Below are positions 54,539 through 63,502 of a stretch of DNA of 64,000 nucleotides, one piece after another. Position 1 is the first letter of the stretch; every line of letters starts with the position of its first letter. The stretch spans positions 1,984,001 through 2,048,000 of the forward strand of contig NZ_JAUSYO010000001.1 in NCBI RefSeq assembly GCF_030816935.1, given 5' to 3'. A program made the position numbers and the translations under genes. The stretch is from Arthrobacter sp. B3I9. GTDB lineage: Bacteria; Actinomycetota; Actinomycetes; Actinomycetales; Micrococcaceae. The notes beneath the pieces were generated by a model, which saw only the letters and a program-made list of their open reading frames with translations, was not told where the DNA came from and did not search any database.

Positions 54539-55780
54539 CTAGTCGGCGGCAGCCAGCTGGCCGCAGGCGCCGTCGATTTCCTTGCCGCGCGTGTCGCGCA
54601 GGGTGCAGGGCACTCCGGCGGCGCGGAGACGCTCGATGAATTCCTGTGCCACCGGCTTCTCGGAGGCGGTCCAGATGGAGCCCGGGGTCGGGTTCAGCGG
54701 GATCGGGTTCACGTGGACCCAGCCGCGGCCGCGCTGGTTGAGCTTCTTCGCCAGCAGGTCGGCACGCCACGGGTGGTCGTTCATGTCTTTGATCAGCGCG
54801 TACTCGATGCTGACCCGGCGGCCCGTCTTGCGGTAGTAGTCGTAGGCCGCATCGAGCGCCTCGTCCACCTTCCAGCGGTTGTTGACCGGGATCAGCTCGT
54901 CGCGGAGTTCGTCGTCGGGAGCGTGCAGGGACAGCGCGAAGGTGACCGGCAGTTCCTCGTCCGCAAGCTTGCGGATCGCGGGAACGAGGCCCACCGTGGA
55001 GACCGTGATGTTCCGGGCGGACATGCCCAGGCCCTCGGGCGAGGGGTCCACGAAGCGGTGAAGGGCGGCCATCACGCGCTTGTAGTTGGCCAGCGGCTCG
55101 CCCATGCCCATGAAGACGATGTTGGTGACCCGCTCGTCGTCGTGCTCCTTCGGGCCGAGCTCGCCGGCCGCAATCGCCCGGTTCGCAGCGACCACCTGGT
55201 CAACGATCTCCGCGGTGGACATGTTGCGGGTCAGCCCGGCCTGGCCGGTGGCACAGAACGGGCAGTTCATTCCGCAGCCGGCCTGCGAGGAGACGCAGAG
55301 AGTGATGCGGCCGGGGTAGCGCATCAGCACGGACTCGACCAGCGCACCGTCGAACAGCCGCCAGAGGAACTTGATGGTGTCACCCTTGTCGGTGCGGAGG
55401 CGGCGGACCTCGGTGAGCAGCGGCGGGAACATCTGGGAGACGAGCTCATCACGGCCGGCCTTGGGCAGGTCGCTCATGGCTTGCGGGTCCGTGGTCCAGT
55501 GCTGGAAGTAATGCGTGGAGAGCTGCTTGGCCCGGAAGGCAGGGACGCCAAGCTCCTTCAGCTTCTCGGCACGCTCGGCCAGGGTCATGTCTACCAGATG
55601 CGTCGGCGGCTGCTTGACCCGCGGGGAGGCGAACTGGAGCAGCGGCCGGCCCTCGACAGTGCGCGCCTGTTCCCAGCCCTCGGCAGTCGGGCGGACCTGC
55701 GGACGGGTGCTCTCGGCGTCGTCGTCGCTCTTTCGGCGGGGGCGGACGGGAGTCTCGGAGAAAGGAGTGGGGGAAGTCAT
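54539..55780 (-). CDS. rlmN: Dual-specificity RNA methyltransferase RlmN
   Basis: The 413-residue product (ATG 55780; extra in-frame starts at 55789-55792) methylates A2503 of 23S rRNA and A37 of some tRNAs. The radical-SAM cluster is [11 protein letters not shown], preceded by TLCVSSQAG. The SAM-binding [12 protein letters not shown] and [12 protein letters not shown], and the C-terminal catalytic cysteine in [19 protein letters not shown], are all present. An N-terminal low-complexity stretch of about 40 residues precedes the domain, common in actinobacteria. Confidence 0.97.
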   Translation of the reverse strand: MTSPTPFSETPVRPRRKSDDDAESTRPQVRPTAEGWEQARTVEGRPLLQFASPRVKQPPTHLVDMTLAERAEKLKELGVPAFRAKQLSTHYFQHWTTDPQAMSDLPKAGRDELVSQMFPPLLTEVRRLRTDKGDTIKFLWRLFDGALVESVLMRYPGRITLCVSSQAGCGMNCPFCATGQAGLTRNMSTAEIVDQVVAANRAIAAGELGPKEHDDERVTNIVFMGMGEPLANYKRVMAALHRFVDPSPEGLGMSARNITVSTVGLVPAIRKLADEELPVTFALSLHAPDDELRDELIPVNNRWKVDEALDAAYDYYRKTGRRVSIEYALIKDMNDHPWRADLLAKKLNQRGRGWVHVNPIPLNPTPGSIWTASEKPVAQEFIERLRAAGVPCTLRDTRGKEIDGACGQLAAAD

Positions 55781-55832
55781 CCTTTCCATCATCCCATGCC
55801 GGTTTTCACTTTGGGAATCGGGGGCACTATGA

Positions 55833-55868
55833 TTCCGCTCTCGCCCGGGCTTCCGCTCTCGCCCGGGC
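55833..55868. repeat. Tandem duplication of an 18-bp unit
   Basis: TTCCGCTCTCGCCCGGGC occurs exactly twice, at 55833-55850 and 55851-55868, in the gap between rlmN (minus, start 55780) and the aldo/keto reductase stop (55900). It looks like a recent short duplication near the rlmN promoter. Confidence 0.8.
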
Positions 55869-55899
55869 TCCGCCGGAGTTGCGCGTGCCCGGCCGCCGC

Positions 55900-56874
55900 T
55901 CAGTATCCGGCGACCGCGTGCGGGACGTAGGGGCTTTCCAGCTCCGCCGTTTCCTCGGGGGTCAGGGTGATTTCCAAAGAGGCGACGGCGTCCTCGAGAT
56001 GGGCCTGCTTGCTCGCCCCGACAATTGGCGCGCTGACCACGCTGTTGGAGCGCACCCAGGCCAGCGCGACCTGGGCGCGGGGCACGCCGCGGCGTTCGGC
56101 AATGACGCGTACTGCTTCAGCCACTGCCTGGTCGCTTTCCTCGGTGGTGTAGAGCGTTTTGCCGAACTCGTCCTTCTCCGAGCGGTTGGTCTTCTCGTCC
56201 CAGTCCCGCGTGAGCTTCCCGCGGGCGAGCGGGCTCCAAGGCAGCACCCCGATCTTTTGGTCCGTGCAGAGGGGAAACATCTCGCGTTCCTCCTCCCGAT
56301 AGATCAGGTTGTAGTGGTCCTGCATGGTGACGAAGCGTGTCCATCCGTTCAGCTGCTGCAGGTACAGCGCCTTGCTGAACTGCCAGGCGGCCATCGAGGA
56401 CGCACCGATGTAGCGGACCTTGCCGGCTTTGACGACGTCGTGAAGGGCTTCCAGCGTCTCCTCGACCGGCGTGGCGGGGTCCCACCGGTGGATCTGGTAG
56501 AGGTCCACGTAGTCGGTTGCCAGCCGGGTCAGGCTGGCGTCGAGTTCGGCGAAAATGGCCTTACGTGACAGGCCCCGCCCGTTCGGGCCCTGCCGCATCG
56601 CGCCGTGCACCTTCGTGGCGATGACGGTTTCATCCCGGCGGGTGAAGTCGGCCAGGGCGCGGCCCATGATTTCCTCGCTCGAGCCGTTGGAGTACACGTT
56701 GGCGGTGTCGAAGAAATTGATGCCCGCCTCCACGGCCTGGCGGATCAGCGGCCGGCTCTGGTCCTCGGGGAGCGTCCAGGGATGCGGACCCCGTTCCGGC
56801 TCCCCGTACGTCATGCATCCCAGTGCCAGCGGCGAGATGTCGAGGCCGGTGTTGCCGAGTTTGATGTATTCCAC
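55900..56874 (-). CDS. Aldo/keto reductase
   Basis: The 324-residue TIM-barrel enzyme starts at GTG 56874 after GGAGGA. The catalytic residues are Asp and Tyr in [15 protein letters not shown], Lys in [10 protein letters not shown] and His in LYQIHRWDP. The C-terminal NADPH segment is [20 protein letters not shown]. It resembles the YeaE/Tas and alcohol-reducing group, with NADPH preference. No clear operon partner. Confidence 0.93.
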   Translation of the reverse strand: MEYIKLGNTGLDISPLALGCMTYGEPERGPHPWTLPEDQSRPLIRQAVEAGINFFDTANVYSNGSSEEIMGRALADFTRRDETVIATKVHGAMRQGPNGRGLSRKAIFAELDASLTRLATDYVDLYQIHRWDPATPVEETLEALHDVVKAGKVRYIGASSMAAWQFSKALYLQQLNGWTRFVTMQDHYNLIYREEEREMFPLCTDQKIGVLPWSPLARGKLTRDWDEKTNRSEKDEFGKTLYTTEESDQAVAEAVRVIAERRGVPRAQVALAWVRSNSVVSAPIVGASKQAHLEDAVASLEITLTPEETAELESPYVPHAVAGY

Positions 56875-56990
56875 GTTCGTCCTCCGTCAGGCAAATCCGG
56901 TTCCGGGGCAGGCTGCGGCCCTTCGCCCCCACGCTACGTGAAGAACGGGGTGTAGTAGCGCAGGCAAGCTCGACATCGGCCAGTGGGGTC

Positions 56991-57038
56991 CGGCGGTTCA
57001 AGAGTTCCGCGGTTCGAGAGTCCGGCGGTTCAGGAGCC
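56991..57038. repeat. Three imperfect tandem copies of a 15-17 bp unit
   Basis: Units CGGCGGTTCAAGAGTTC, CGCGGTTCGAGAGTC and CGGCGGTTCAGGAGCC follow directly at 56991-57038, just 3' of and overlapping the end of the small membrane gene. Confidence 0.55.
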
Positions 57039-57287
57039 CGGCTCCTCGTCGGACGAGCGGCCCCTTCGGCCCCAGGGGCCGAAGGGTGCGGGGCGGGCTG
57101 GACCGCTGGGTGAGCGTACCCGGCGGACGGCCACCATGCCCCACGCCCCAATCAGCACACCCATGAACACGAGGAAAAGACCGGCGACGAACCAGCCGCC
57201 ATGCCCGAAGACCATCATCACAACGCCCACCAGGGACAGGCCTTTCGCCGCGACGTCCAGATACAAAGGGCCCCTCAGGTGCTCCAT
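57030..57287 (-). CDS. Small two-helix membrane protein, 85 aa
   Basis: The product is EHLRGPLYLDVAAKGLSLVG, VVMMVFGHGGWFVAGLFLVF, MGVLIGAWGMVAVRRVRSPS and a Pro/Gly/Arg-rich tail. Two hydrophobic segments are clear. It is a hypothetical protein of a type common next to housekeeping genes in this family of bacteria. The C-terminal tail lies over the tandem repeat at 56991-57038. Confidence 0.65.
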   Translation of the reverse strand: MEHLRGPLYLDVAAKGLSLVGVVMMVFGHGGWFVAGLFLVFMGVLIGAWGMVAVRRVRSPSGPARPAPFGPWGRRGRSSDEEPGS

Positions 57288-57396
57288 GCAACTAGGTTAA
57301 ACCCGTGACACCCACCCCGCGCCGGTCGGCTGTCGAAGCTTTGGAACGTGTGGTGCGAGGGCATTCCCGGCGGCTCCCGGGCTCACGGCCCCGGCC

Positions 57397-58200
57397 CTAG
57401 GACTGTTCGTTTTCGTCCCAGCCGGTCTGGGGAGTGGCACAGGTTCCGCGGAAGACATACTGCGACGCCCGCTTGCGTTCGCGGCTGGACCAGTCGATGG
57501 CCGGGCGGGCGTGGGTTTTGGGCAGATAGCCAACCCGGTACACCGCCATCAGCTCAAGGTCTTCAGGGACCTCCAGCAGTTCCTCGATACGCTTCCAGTT
57601 CTCCGGAGCCTCCATGGGAAAGGAGACGAACTGGATGCCCATGCCCAGCTCCACCGTGGCCAGCCACAGGTTCTCCATCGCGGCGCCCATGCTGAACACC
57701 GAATAGAAGGCGGAGAGCTGCCCCGGCCGGTATTCGGCGCGGTCCAGCAACACCCCTACCAGCAGGGGCGACCCGGCCACCAGTTTGCGGTTCTCCTCGC
57801 CAAGGGTCCGGGGAACGCGAAGGGTGTTCATCAGCGACTGTCCGGAAGGGGTGAACACCCTTTTGGTGAATGGCCGCAGGAGTGGCGGCAGCTGATCGAA
57901 CAGCATTCCGCTCCGCTGTTCGTCCATTTCCTGGCGGCTGAAGCGGAAGTACTTTTTGTAGCGCTCGAAGAATGTCCCCTCGGCCATCACCTTGGTCATG
58001 CTGGCTCCGCTGATTTCGGCGATCCGGTCAATCGTTTCGCGCTCCTCGATCAGCACGAACCGCCAGGGCTGGCTATTGAACTGCGACGGCGCCGCTGCGG
58101 CAACTTTCATCAGCAGCTGCTGATGTTCCTCGCTGACCTTGTCCGGCAGGAACGGGCCATTTGTGGTTTTCCGGTTGAACACGACATCGAGGAATTCCAT
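57397..58200 (-). CDS. Nitroreductase-family protein
   Basis: The 267-residue protein has the FMN-phosphate contact [16 protein letters not shown] near residue 35, an [20 protein letters not shown] segment, [20 protein letters not shown], and a C-terminal [16 protein letters not shown], as in FMN nitroreductases. GGAGGTAGTGC precedes the ATG. It begins 3 nt after the stop of the membrane protein in an operon headed by the monooxygenase-hydrolase fusion. It may reduce flavin or an enone for the upstream enzyme. Confidence 0.88.
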   Translation of the reverse strand: MEFLDVVFNRKTTNGPFLPDKVSEEHQQLLMKVAAAAPSQFNSQPWRFVLIEERETIDRIAEISGASMTKVMAEGTFFERYKKYFRFSRQEMDEQRSGMLFDQLPPLLRPFTKRVFTPSGQSLMNTLRVPRTLGEENRKLVAGSPLLVGVLLDRAEYRPGQLSAFYSVFSMGAAMENLWLATVELGMGIQFVSFPMEAPENWKRIEELLEVPEDLELMAVYRVGYLPKTHARPAIDWSSRERKRASQYVFRGTCATPQTGWDENEQS

Positions 58201-58203
58201 GCA

Positions 58204-58533
58204 CTACCTCCAGGCGACGAGGACGCTGACGAGAAAGAAGGGGGCGGCGGCCGAGGCCAGCGTCGCATGCCGGGCGACGCTCGACGAACCGACGGCGGGC
58301 AGTGCTGCCAGCGGGACTGCGGCTGGCAGCAGGAACCAGCCGGCTGGGCTTGTGGACCAGAGCAGGGAACTGGCGGCGACGGCGGCGAGGAGGCACGTAA
58401 CGGCGAACATCGCGTGATGGACCCAACGGAAGCCGGCCGTGCTGAACCACCTCAGTGCCACCCCAAGGCCCAGCGCGCAGCTGGCCAGGAAACTGCCTCC
58501 TGCAAGCCCAAACCACAGCTGCGGCCAAGTCAC
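58204..58533 (-). CDS. Small integral membrane protein, 109 aa, coupled to the fusion enzyme
   Basis: It starts at GTG 58533, overlapping the stop of the fusion gene as GTGA, so translation is coupled. The sequence TWPQLWFGLAGGSFLASCAL, MFAVTCLLAAVAASSLLWST and PFFLVSVLVAWR gives three or four membrane helices. No family is recognised. Position between the fusion and the nitroreductase with no gaps suggests a functional role in the same process. Confidence 0.75.
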   Translation of the reverse strand: MTWPQLWFGLAGGSFLASCALGLGVALRWFSTAGFRWVHHAMFAVTCLLAAVAASSLLWSTSPAGWFLLPAAVPLAALPAVGSSSVARHATLASAAAPFFLVSVLVAWR

Positions 58534-60929
58534 ACGTACCCCGCCAAACGCCGGGACAGGAACTCCTCCACCACTGCCGCGAACTCGTCGGGCCGTTCGA
58601 TCTGCGGCATGTGTCCCGTCTCCGCGAAGACGTGCGACTCGGCCCGTGGCAACGCCGCGGCCGCCGCTTCCAGGTGGCTGAAGGGGAGAATGCGGTCGTG
58701 GTCGCCCCAAACCACGAGTGTTGGAATCTCCGACTCCGCCAGCGCCCCAATGAGGGACGTCCGCCATTCGGTCCGAACGCCGGCAACAGTTCCCAGATCA
58801 CTGGCGACGTCGAGGAGCGTCCGCCGGTGCACCTCCCGTTGCGAAAGGGCGAAAGCATGGCCGACGCGGTCCTCGGTCACGAGCGTCTGGTCGTAGAAGA
58901 GCGACTGGACGGCCCGGCGTGACGCTTTCACGTCAGGGCGCATGAGTAGTGCCGCGAGCGGCCTGATGGCCAACAGGCGCAGGACAGGTGCAACCTCCTT
59001 GCCGAATCCGGCGCTGTTGGCCAGAACGAGCGCTGCGACGCGCTCCGGATGGTCCGCCGCGAGTTTCATGGCGACCGCGCCGCCGAGCGAGTTGCCCACC
59101 ACCGGCAGCGGTTCGTGGACGCCGACGGCATTGAGGAGGGCGGGCATGACGCCAGCCAGGTTCGCCAAAGTCGCCGGTACGGAGAGCCGCTCGGAGTACG
59201 CGAAGCCGGGCAGGTCAACGCTGATGACGGTGTGGTTGGCCGAAAGCCGCTCGTGCTGCTCGTTCCAGTCATCCAGGCTCTGCCCGATGCCGTGCAGGAG
59301 AAGCACGGGATCCCCGCTGCCGGTCTTCCGGTAGCGTAAACGCGTGCCTGCGACGTCCACGTGTCCTGTTCCCGGGAGTTCGAGGGGATCCCTGCGCCCC
59401 TCCGGGGTCAGCCGTCCGGAGGCCCGCACCTGCTGCCCTCGCCGGCCAAAACGCACGTGGTCGGTCAGCCTTCCACCTCTGAGCAGGGCGAAGTCGCGCA
59501 GGTAGTTCTGGTGCAGCCGCCACGGCGAGCGTGCGCCCTGCCGGGGCAGGTCGCTGGCGCCGCGCAGGATGTAGCCGGACTTCAGATCGATCAGCGAATC
59601 CAGCTCGGCGTCCGCGACGTCGGCCGGTGCTTCGGGGGCCACCCACTGCAGGTTCCTACGGTCCAGGTATTTCAGCAGCCTACAGATGTAGCCGGCAACC
59701 AGGTCGGCTTTGAGGGTCCAGGACGCGTTGGTGTAGCCGATGGTGAGGGCAAAGTTCGGAACACCTTCCAGCATCATGCCCTTGTAGGTCAGGGTCTTGC
59801 CGAGGTCCACGGGCTCGCCGTCGACGGTGAGGGTCATGCCGCCAATCACCAGCAGGTTCAGTCCGGTCGCGGTGACAATGACGTCGGCCGGGACCGTCGT
59901 GCCCGAGACCAGATCAATGCCGTCCGGGGTGATCCGCGAGATCCTGTCGGTCACGATGTCGGCAGTACCGGCGCTGATCGCACGGTAGAGATCGCCATCG
60001 GGGATAGCGCAGAGGCGCTGGTCCCACGGCTGATACGACGGCGCCAGGTGCGTGTCGACAGGGAAGCCCGCCGGCAGCTTGGCGGTTGCCGCCCTGCGGA
60101 GGATTGCCTTCATCGTTTCCGGCCGCCGTCGGCTGAGCTGGAAGGTCAACATCGAAAAGAGAATGTTCTTCGCCCGGACGACGTCGTGCGCCAGTTGCGC
60201 GGGCATCTTGCCCCGGAGGCGGTCGGCCAGGCGGTCCCGGGACGGCACCGGGGCGATGTAGGTGGGGGAGCGCTGCAGCATCGTCACCTTTGCGGCTGAC
60301 TTCGCCATCGCCGGCACAAGCGTCACTGCGGTGGCCCCGCTGCCGATGATCACTACCTGCTTCCCCTGGTAATCGAGGTCAGCAGGCCAGTGCTGCGGGT
60401 GGACGATGGTTCCCGCAAAGGTGTCGGCGCCCTCGATGGCCGGGGTGAACCCCTGGTCATAGCGGTAATAGCCGGAACACACGGAGAGAAACGAGCAGGT
60501 GAAGGTGACGGCGTCGTCGGACGCGGACTCCGCACGGCCCTGGTGATACTCGCCGTCGGCAGTGCCCACAGCCGTAACCGTCCACTGCGCGGTGTCACTT
60601 GACCACTCGGCCGAAACGACCCGGTGGTTGAGCCGTATCCGCGGGGCGAGGCCCTCGTCGGCAACCGTCGCCTCAATGTACTCGCGGATCGAATCGCCGT
60701 CGGCGATCGCCTTGGCGCCCGCCCAGGGCCGGAAGGAGTAGCCCAGCGTGTACATGTCGCTGTCGGAGCGGATACCCGGGTATCGGAAGAGGTCCCAGGT
60801 GCCTCCGACAGCGCCCCTCGATTCCAGGATCATGAAGGTCTTTCCGGGTACGTCGCGTTGCAGGCGGCCGGCAAAACCGATGCCACTCAGCCCGGCCCCG
60901 ACAATCAAGACATCAACGTGCTCGCTCAT
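58530..60929 (-). CDS. Fusion of Baeyer-Villiger monooxygenase and alpha/beta hydrolase, 799 aa
   Basis: Residues 1-500 are a flavin-containing monooxygenase: FAD site VLIVGAGLSGIGFAGRL, complete BVMO fingerprint FAGTIVHPQHWP (171-182), and NADPH motif VIIGSGATAVTLVP (192-205). Residues 520-799 are an alpha/beta hydrolase: PVLLLHGIGQSLDDW, nucleophile S614 in VVGNSLGGAV, acid D745 in WGDHDRILP and H773 in ETGHMPQIERP. The first domain turns a ketone into an ester or lactone, which the second could hydrolyse. Each half is full length, with no lesion at the join. The first half resembles BVMOs of terpene or aromatic-ketone type; the substrate is unknown. Confidence 0.88.
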   Translation of the reverse strand: MSEHVDVLIVGAGLSGIGFAGRLQRDVPGKTFMILESRGAVGGTWDLFRYPGIRSDSDMYTLGYSFRPWAGAKAIADGDSIREYIEATVADEGLAPRIRLNHRVVSAEWSSDTAQWTVTAVGTADGEYHQGRAESASDDAVTFTCSFLSVCSGYYRYDQGFTPAIEGADTFAGTIVHPQHWPADLDYQGKQVVIIGSGATAVTLVPAMAKSAAKVTMLQRSPTYIAPVPSRDRLADRLRGKMPAQLAHDVVRAKNILFSMLTFQLSRRRPETMKAILRRAATAKLPAGFPVDTHLAPSYQPWDQRLCAIPDGDLYRAISAGTADIVTDRISRITPDGIDLVSGTTVPADVIVTATGLNLLVIGGMTLTVDGEPVDLGKTLTYKGMMLEGVPNFALTIGYTNASWTLKADLVAGYICRLLKYLDRRNLQWVAPEAPADVADAELDSLIDLKSGYILRGASDLPRQGARSPWRLHQNYLRDFALLRGGRLTDHVRFGRRGQQVRASGRLTPEGRRDPLELPGTGHVDVAGTRLRYRKTGSGDPVLLLHGIGQSLDDWNEQHERLSANHTVISVDLPGFAYSERLSVPATLANLAGVMPALLNAVGVHEPLPVVGNSLGGAVAMKLAADHPERVAALVLANSAGFGKEVAPVLRLLAIRPLAALLMRPDVKASRRAVQSLFYDQTLVTEDRVGHAFALSQREVHRRTLLDVASDLGTVAGVRTEWRTSLIGALAESEIPTLVVWGDHDRILPFSHLEAAAAALPRAESHVFAETGHMPQIERPDEFAAVVEEFLSRRLAGYV

Positions 60930-60994
60930 GAACCAAAGCTACCGACTCACGGTTGAGGACGCGATCCGGGAGTGTGCCCAGCAACTGTCGAACC

Positions 60995-62059
60995 TCAGAA
61001 TGAGTAGCGGATGCGGCAGTAGGGCGCGATTTCCTCAATAAGCGCGGTCAGCTGCCGTACGTAGCCTGCCTTGGTTCCGGAACGGTACCGGACATTGGTG
61101 AAGCCGTTGGACGAGACCTTCGATTCCTGGAGGTCCGGACGCCACAGCACGTTCTCGGCCTGCGGATGCCACCCCAGGTTGACCTCATGGAGCCGCTCGT
61201 TGTGGGTCAGGAAGATGACTTCTGCCGCGAGCTGGGCCTTGGATGCGGCTGTCAGGGTGGCATCAAGCTGGCGCAGCAGCTCCTCCCAGTCGCTGAGCCA
61301 GGTGTCGGTGATGATGACGGGGGAGAAGTTCACATGTACCTCGTACCCGGCCTCGACGAAGTCGTTGATCGCCGCCATACGTTCGGCCACGGGGGAGGTC
61401 CGGACGTCAATCGATTTCGCCAGGTCCGCGGGCATAAGGGAGAAGCGGATCCTGGTATGGCCGCCATGGTCCCAGCCGAGCATTTTCCGGTTCACGTACT
61501 TGGTGGCAAAGGACAGCTTGGCGGTGGGCAGGTCGCCGAAGAGCGTGACCAGATCCTCCACGTTATTGCTGATGAGCGCGTCGACGGAGCAGTCGCTGTT
61601 TTCGCCGATGTCGTAGACCCAGAGTTCCGGATCGCATTGGTTAGGCTCAAGCTTCAGCCCCTGGCGTGTGACGTGCCGCTCCAGTGCTCGGGCGATCTGG
61701 TCGATGTTCGCGAAGACGGTAACCGGGTTGCTGTACCCCTTGTGCCGGGGCACGTAGCAGTAGGCGCATGCCATGGCGCAGCCGTTCGCGGTTGAGGGCG
61801 CGATGAAGTCCGCGGACCGGCCGTTCGGCTTGACGGTCAGCGCTTTCTTGACGCCGAGGACAAGCGACTCTGTCTTGATCCGCGACCAGCGCGGCACGTT
61901 CGTTTCATCACCGTGCACCTCGGGGATGTTCCAGTGGTTGTCAACAAGCACGACGTCGGCGTCCGGCCAGCGTCCGACAATTTCCTGGCCCCTGGGCAGT
62001 TCCAGTGCAGCGGGTTGCGCGTAGATGCGCCGGATCTGCAGCAGCCGGTTGAATTCCAT
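60995..62059 (-). CDS. Spore photoproduct lyase family radical-SAM protein
   Basis: The 354-residue protein has the radical-SAM cluster NGCAMACAYCYVPRHKGYSN (three Cys) and continues with RIRFSLMPADLAKSIDVRTS, VHVNFSPVIITDTWLSDWEE and TNVRYRSGTKAGYVRQL, the order seen in SplB-like proteins. SplB itself repairs the spore thymine dimer, but this organism type does not sporulate, so another radical chemistry is expected. It lies 65 bp upstream of the fusion gene on the same strand. Confidence 0.82.
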   Translation of the reverse strand: MEFNRLLQIRRIYAQPAALELPRGQEIVGRWPDADVVLVDNHWNIPEVHGDETNVPRWSRIKTESLVLGVKKALTVKPNGRSADFIAPSTANGCAMACAYCYVPRHKGYSNPVTVFANIDQIARALERHVTRQGLKLEPNQCDPELWVYDIGENSDCSVDALISNNVEDLVTLFGDLPTAKLSFATKYVNRKMLGWDHGGHTRIRFSLMPADLAKSIDVRTSPVAERMAAINDFVEAGYEVHVNFSPVIITDTWLSDWEELLRQLDATLTAASKAQLAAEVIFLTHNERLHEVNLGWHPQAENVLWRPDLQESKVSSNGFTNVRYRSGTKAGYVRQLTALIEEIAPYCRIRYSF

Positions 62060-62402
62060 GGGTCCATTCTCCCCGGACGCCGAAGGTCCCGCGGGCCGTT
62101 AAGCCCTCGGCATCTTGTGCTCGCAGCCACTTAAGCCTCCCGCCGTTGCTCCTACTTGCCGGGCTCCCGAGTAATGCGCACCTCAGGTCGTCAATAAAAG
62201 CAGGTATCTACCACCCGTGTCTCGCAATAGTGGCAAGCCTTAGGTTGATCATGGCCACCGGCCGCAGTTGTTGGACACTACTGCACCGGTGGTTCTCCTA
62301 GTACAAACCGGTCTCAATTCGTTTGCGGAACTCCCTGCTGATTTTGCAGGCCGGAGATACAACACACCTCAATGACTAAATCAACACCGCAGATGGGACA
62401 TT
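62060..62402. other. 343-bp intergenic region between divergent genes
   Basis: It separates the SplB-family gene (start 62059) and the epimerase gene (start 62403), so it holds promoters for both. It is less GC-rich than its surroundings, but I could not fix boxes with confidence. No gene or RNA is seen. Confidence 0.5.
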
Positions 62403-63434
62403 ATGCGTGCTTTAGTAACTGGCGGAGCCGGGTTTCTTGGCTCTCACTTGTGTGAAGATTTGTTGGACCGTGGGGATTCGGTGGTTTGCGTCGATGACCT
62501 TTCCACTGGTCGCATGAACAATATCGCGGCCTTCGCGAATCATCCGCGGTTTAGCTTCCAGCACGCGGACGTCAGTGATTCACTGCGGATCCGGGGGCGA
62601 CTGGACCTTGTGGCGCACTTGGCGAGCCCGGCGTCGCCGCCCGATTATCATCGTCTTCCACTCGAGACCCTTGCCGTAGGCAGCAGGGGCACCGAAAACG
62701 CGCTAAAACTTGCTGCGGCTAAAGGGGCCCGCTTCGTCCTCGCTTCCACCAGCGAGGTATACGGCGATCCGACAGTCCATCCGCAGAAAGAAAGCTATTG
62801 GGGCAACGTGAATTCGATTGGCCCTCGCAGTGTTTATGACGAAGCGAAGCGCTTCGCTGAAGCCATCTCCATGGCATACGCCCGGAGTCTTGGCGTTAAC
62901 GTTGGCATAATACGCATCTTCAATACCTTCGGGCCCCGGATGCGAGCAGAGGACGGACGGGTAGTATCCAGCTTCATAGCCCAGGCGCTGAATGGTGACC
63001 CGCTGACAATTTACGGGGACGGACAGCAGACGCGCAGCTTCTGCTACGTCGACGACCTCGTCCGCGGGATCGTCGCCATGGCCGACAGCTCGGAAACCGG
63101 ACCGATCAACATTGGCAATCCGGTGGAACGGACAGTTCTTGAACTGGCTGAGCTTGTCCTGGAATTAACCGGTTCGGCATCCCCGATCGAGTTCCATCAG
63201 CTCCCCGTGGACGATCCGACGCGGCGGCGCCCGGACATCACCCTGGCGGAAGACCTGCTCGGGTGGCACCCGCGGGTTTCGACCGAAGAGGGTTTGCATC
63301 ACACCGTCGCGTACTTCCGGGCCCACGCGCGGGAGGTCGCCTCGGCGGCCATGAGCATAGCCGGGTCCCAGTTCGAGGGCGTTCACACGAGCGCGTCCAG
63401 GCAGGGCGCCCCTGCCATGGCCCGGCTGGCCTGA
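62403..63434 (+). CDS. NAD-dependent epimerase/dehydratase (UDP-glucuronate decarboxylase-like)
   Basis: The 343-residue SDR-extended protein has [40 protein letters not shown] (a sugar-binding feature of UDP-glucuronate decarboxylases and dTDP-glucose dehydratases), the SER/Thr in [10 protein letters not shown], catalytic Tyr-Lys in [12 protein letters not shown] and [14 protein letters not shown]. It probably makes UDP-xylose from UDP-glucuronate, the product of the next gene. It lies at the beginning of a likely surface-polysaccharide locus continuing past the window. Confidence 0.9.
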   Translation: MRALVTGGAGFLGSHLCEDLLDRGDSVVCVDDLSTGRMNNIAAFANHPRFSFQHADVSDSLRIRGRLDLVAHLASPASPPDYHRLPLETLAVGSRGTENALKLAAAKGARFVLASTSEVYGDPTVHPQKESYWGNVNSIGPRSVYDEAKRFAEAISMAYARSLGVNVGIIRIFNTFGPRMRAEDGRVVSSFIAQALNGDPLTIYGDGQQTRSFCYVDDLVRGIVAMADSSETGPINIGNPVERTVLELAELVLELTGSASPIEFHQLPVDDPTRRRPDITLAEDLLGWHPRVSTEEGLHHTVAYFRAHAREVASAAMSIAGSQFEGVHTSASRQGAPAMARLA

Positions 63435-63502
63435 CAGCCCCGTCCGTTTCCCTGGCTGCAAGGCTCCTCCGGGCCGCAGCCGCACTTAGTAGGAGGCCCA
63501 GC

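Noticed and set aside
54509..55930. 473-residue plus-strand frame opposite rlmN
   Set aside because: It is antisense to rlmN and has no recognised domain.
57062..57086. 10-bp inverted repeat CCCTTCGGCC/GGCCGAAGGG as a terminator
   Set aside because: It lies within the 3' coding part of the small membrane gene and has no T run; more likely a coding coincidence in Gly/Pro/Arg codons.
57511..58896. 461-residue plus-strand frame over the nitroreductase and fusion genes
   Set aside because: It is antisense to two well-supported genes and has low-complexity composition.
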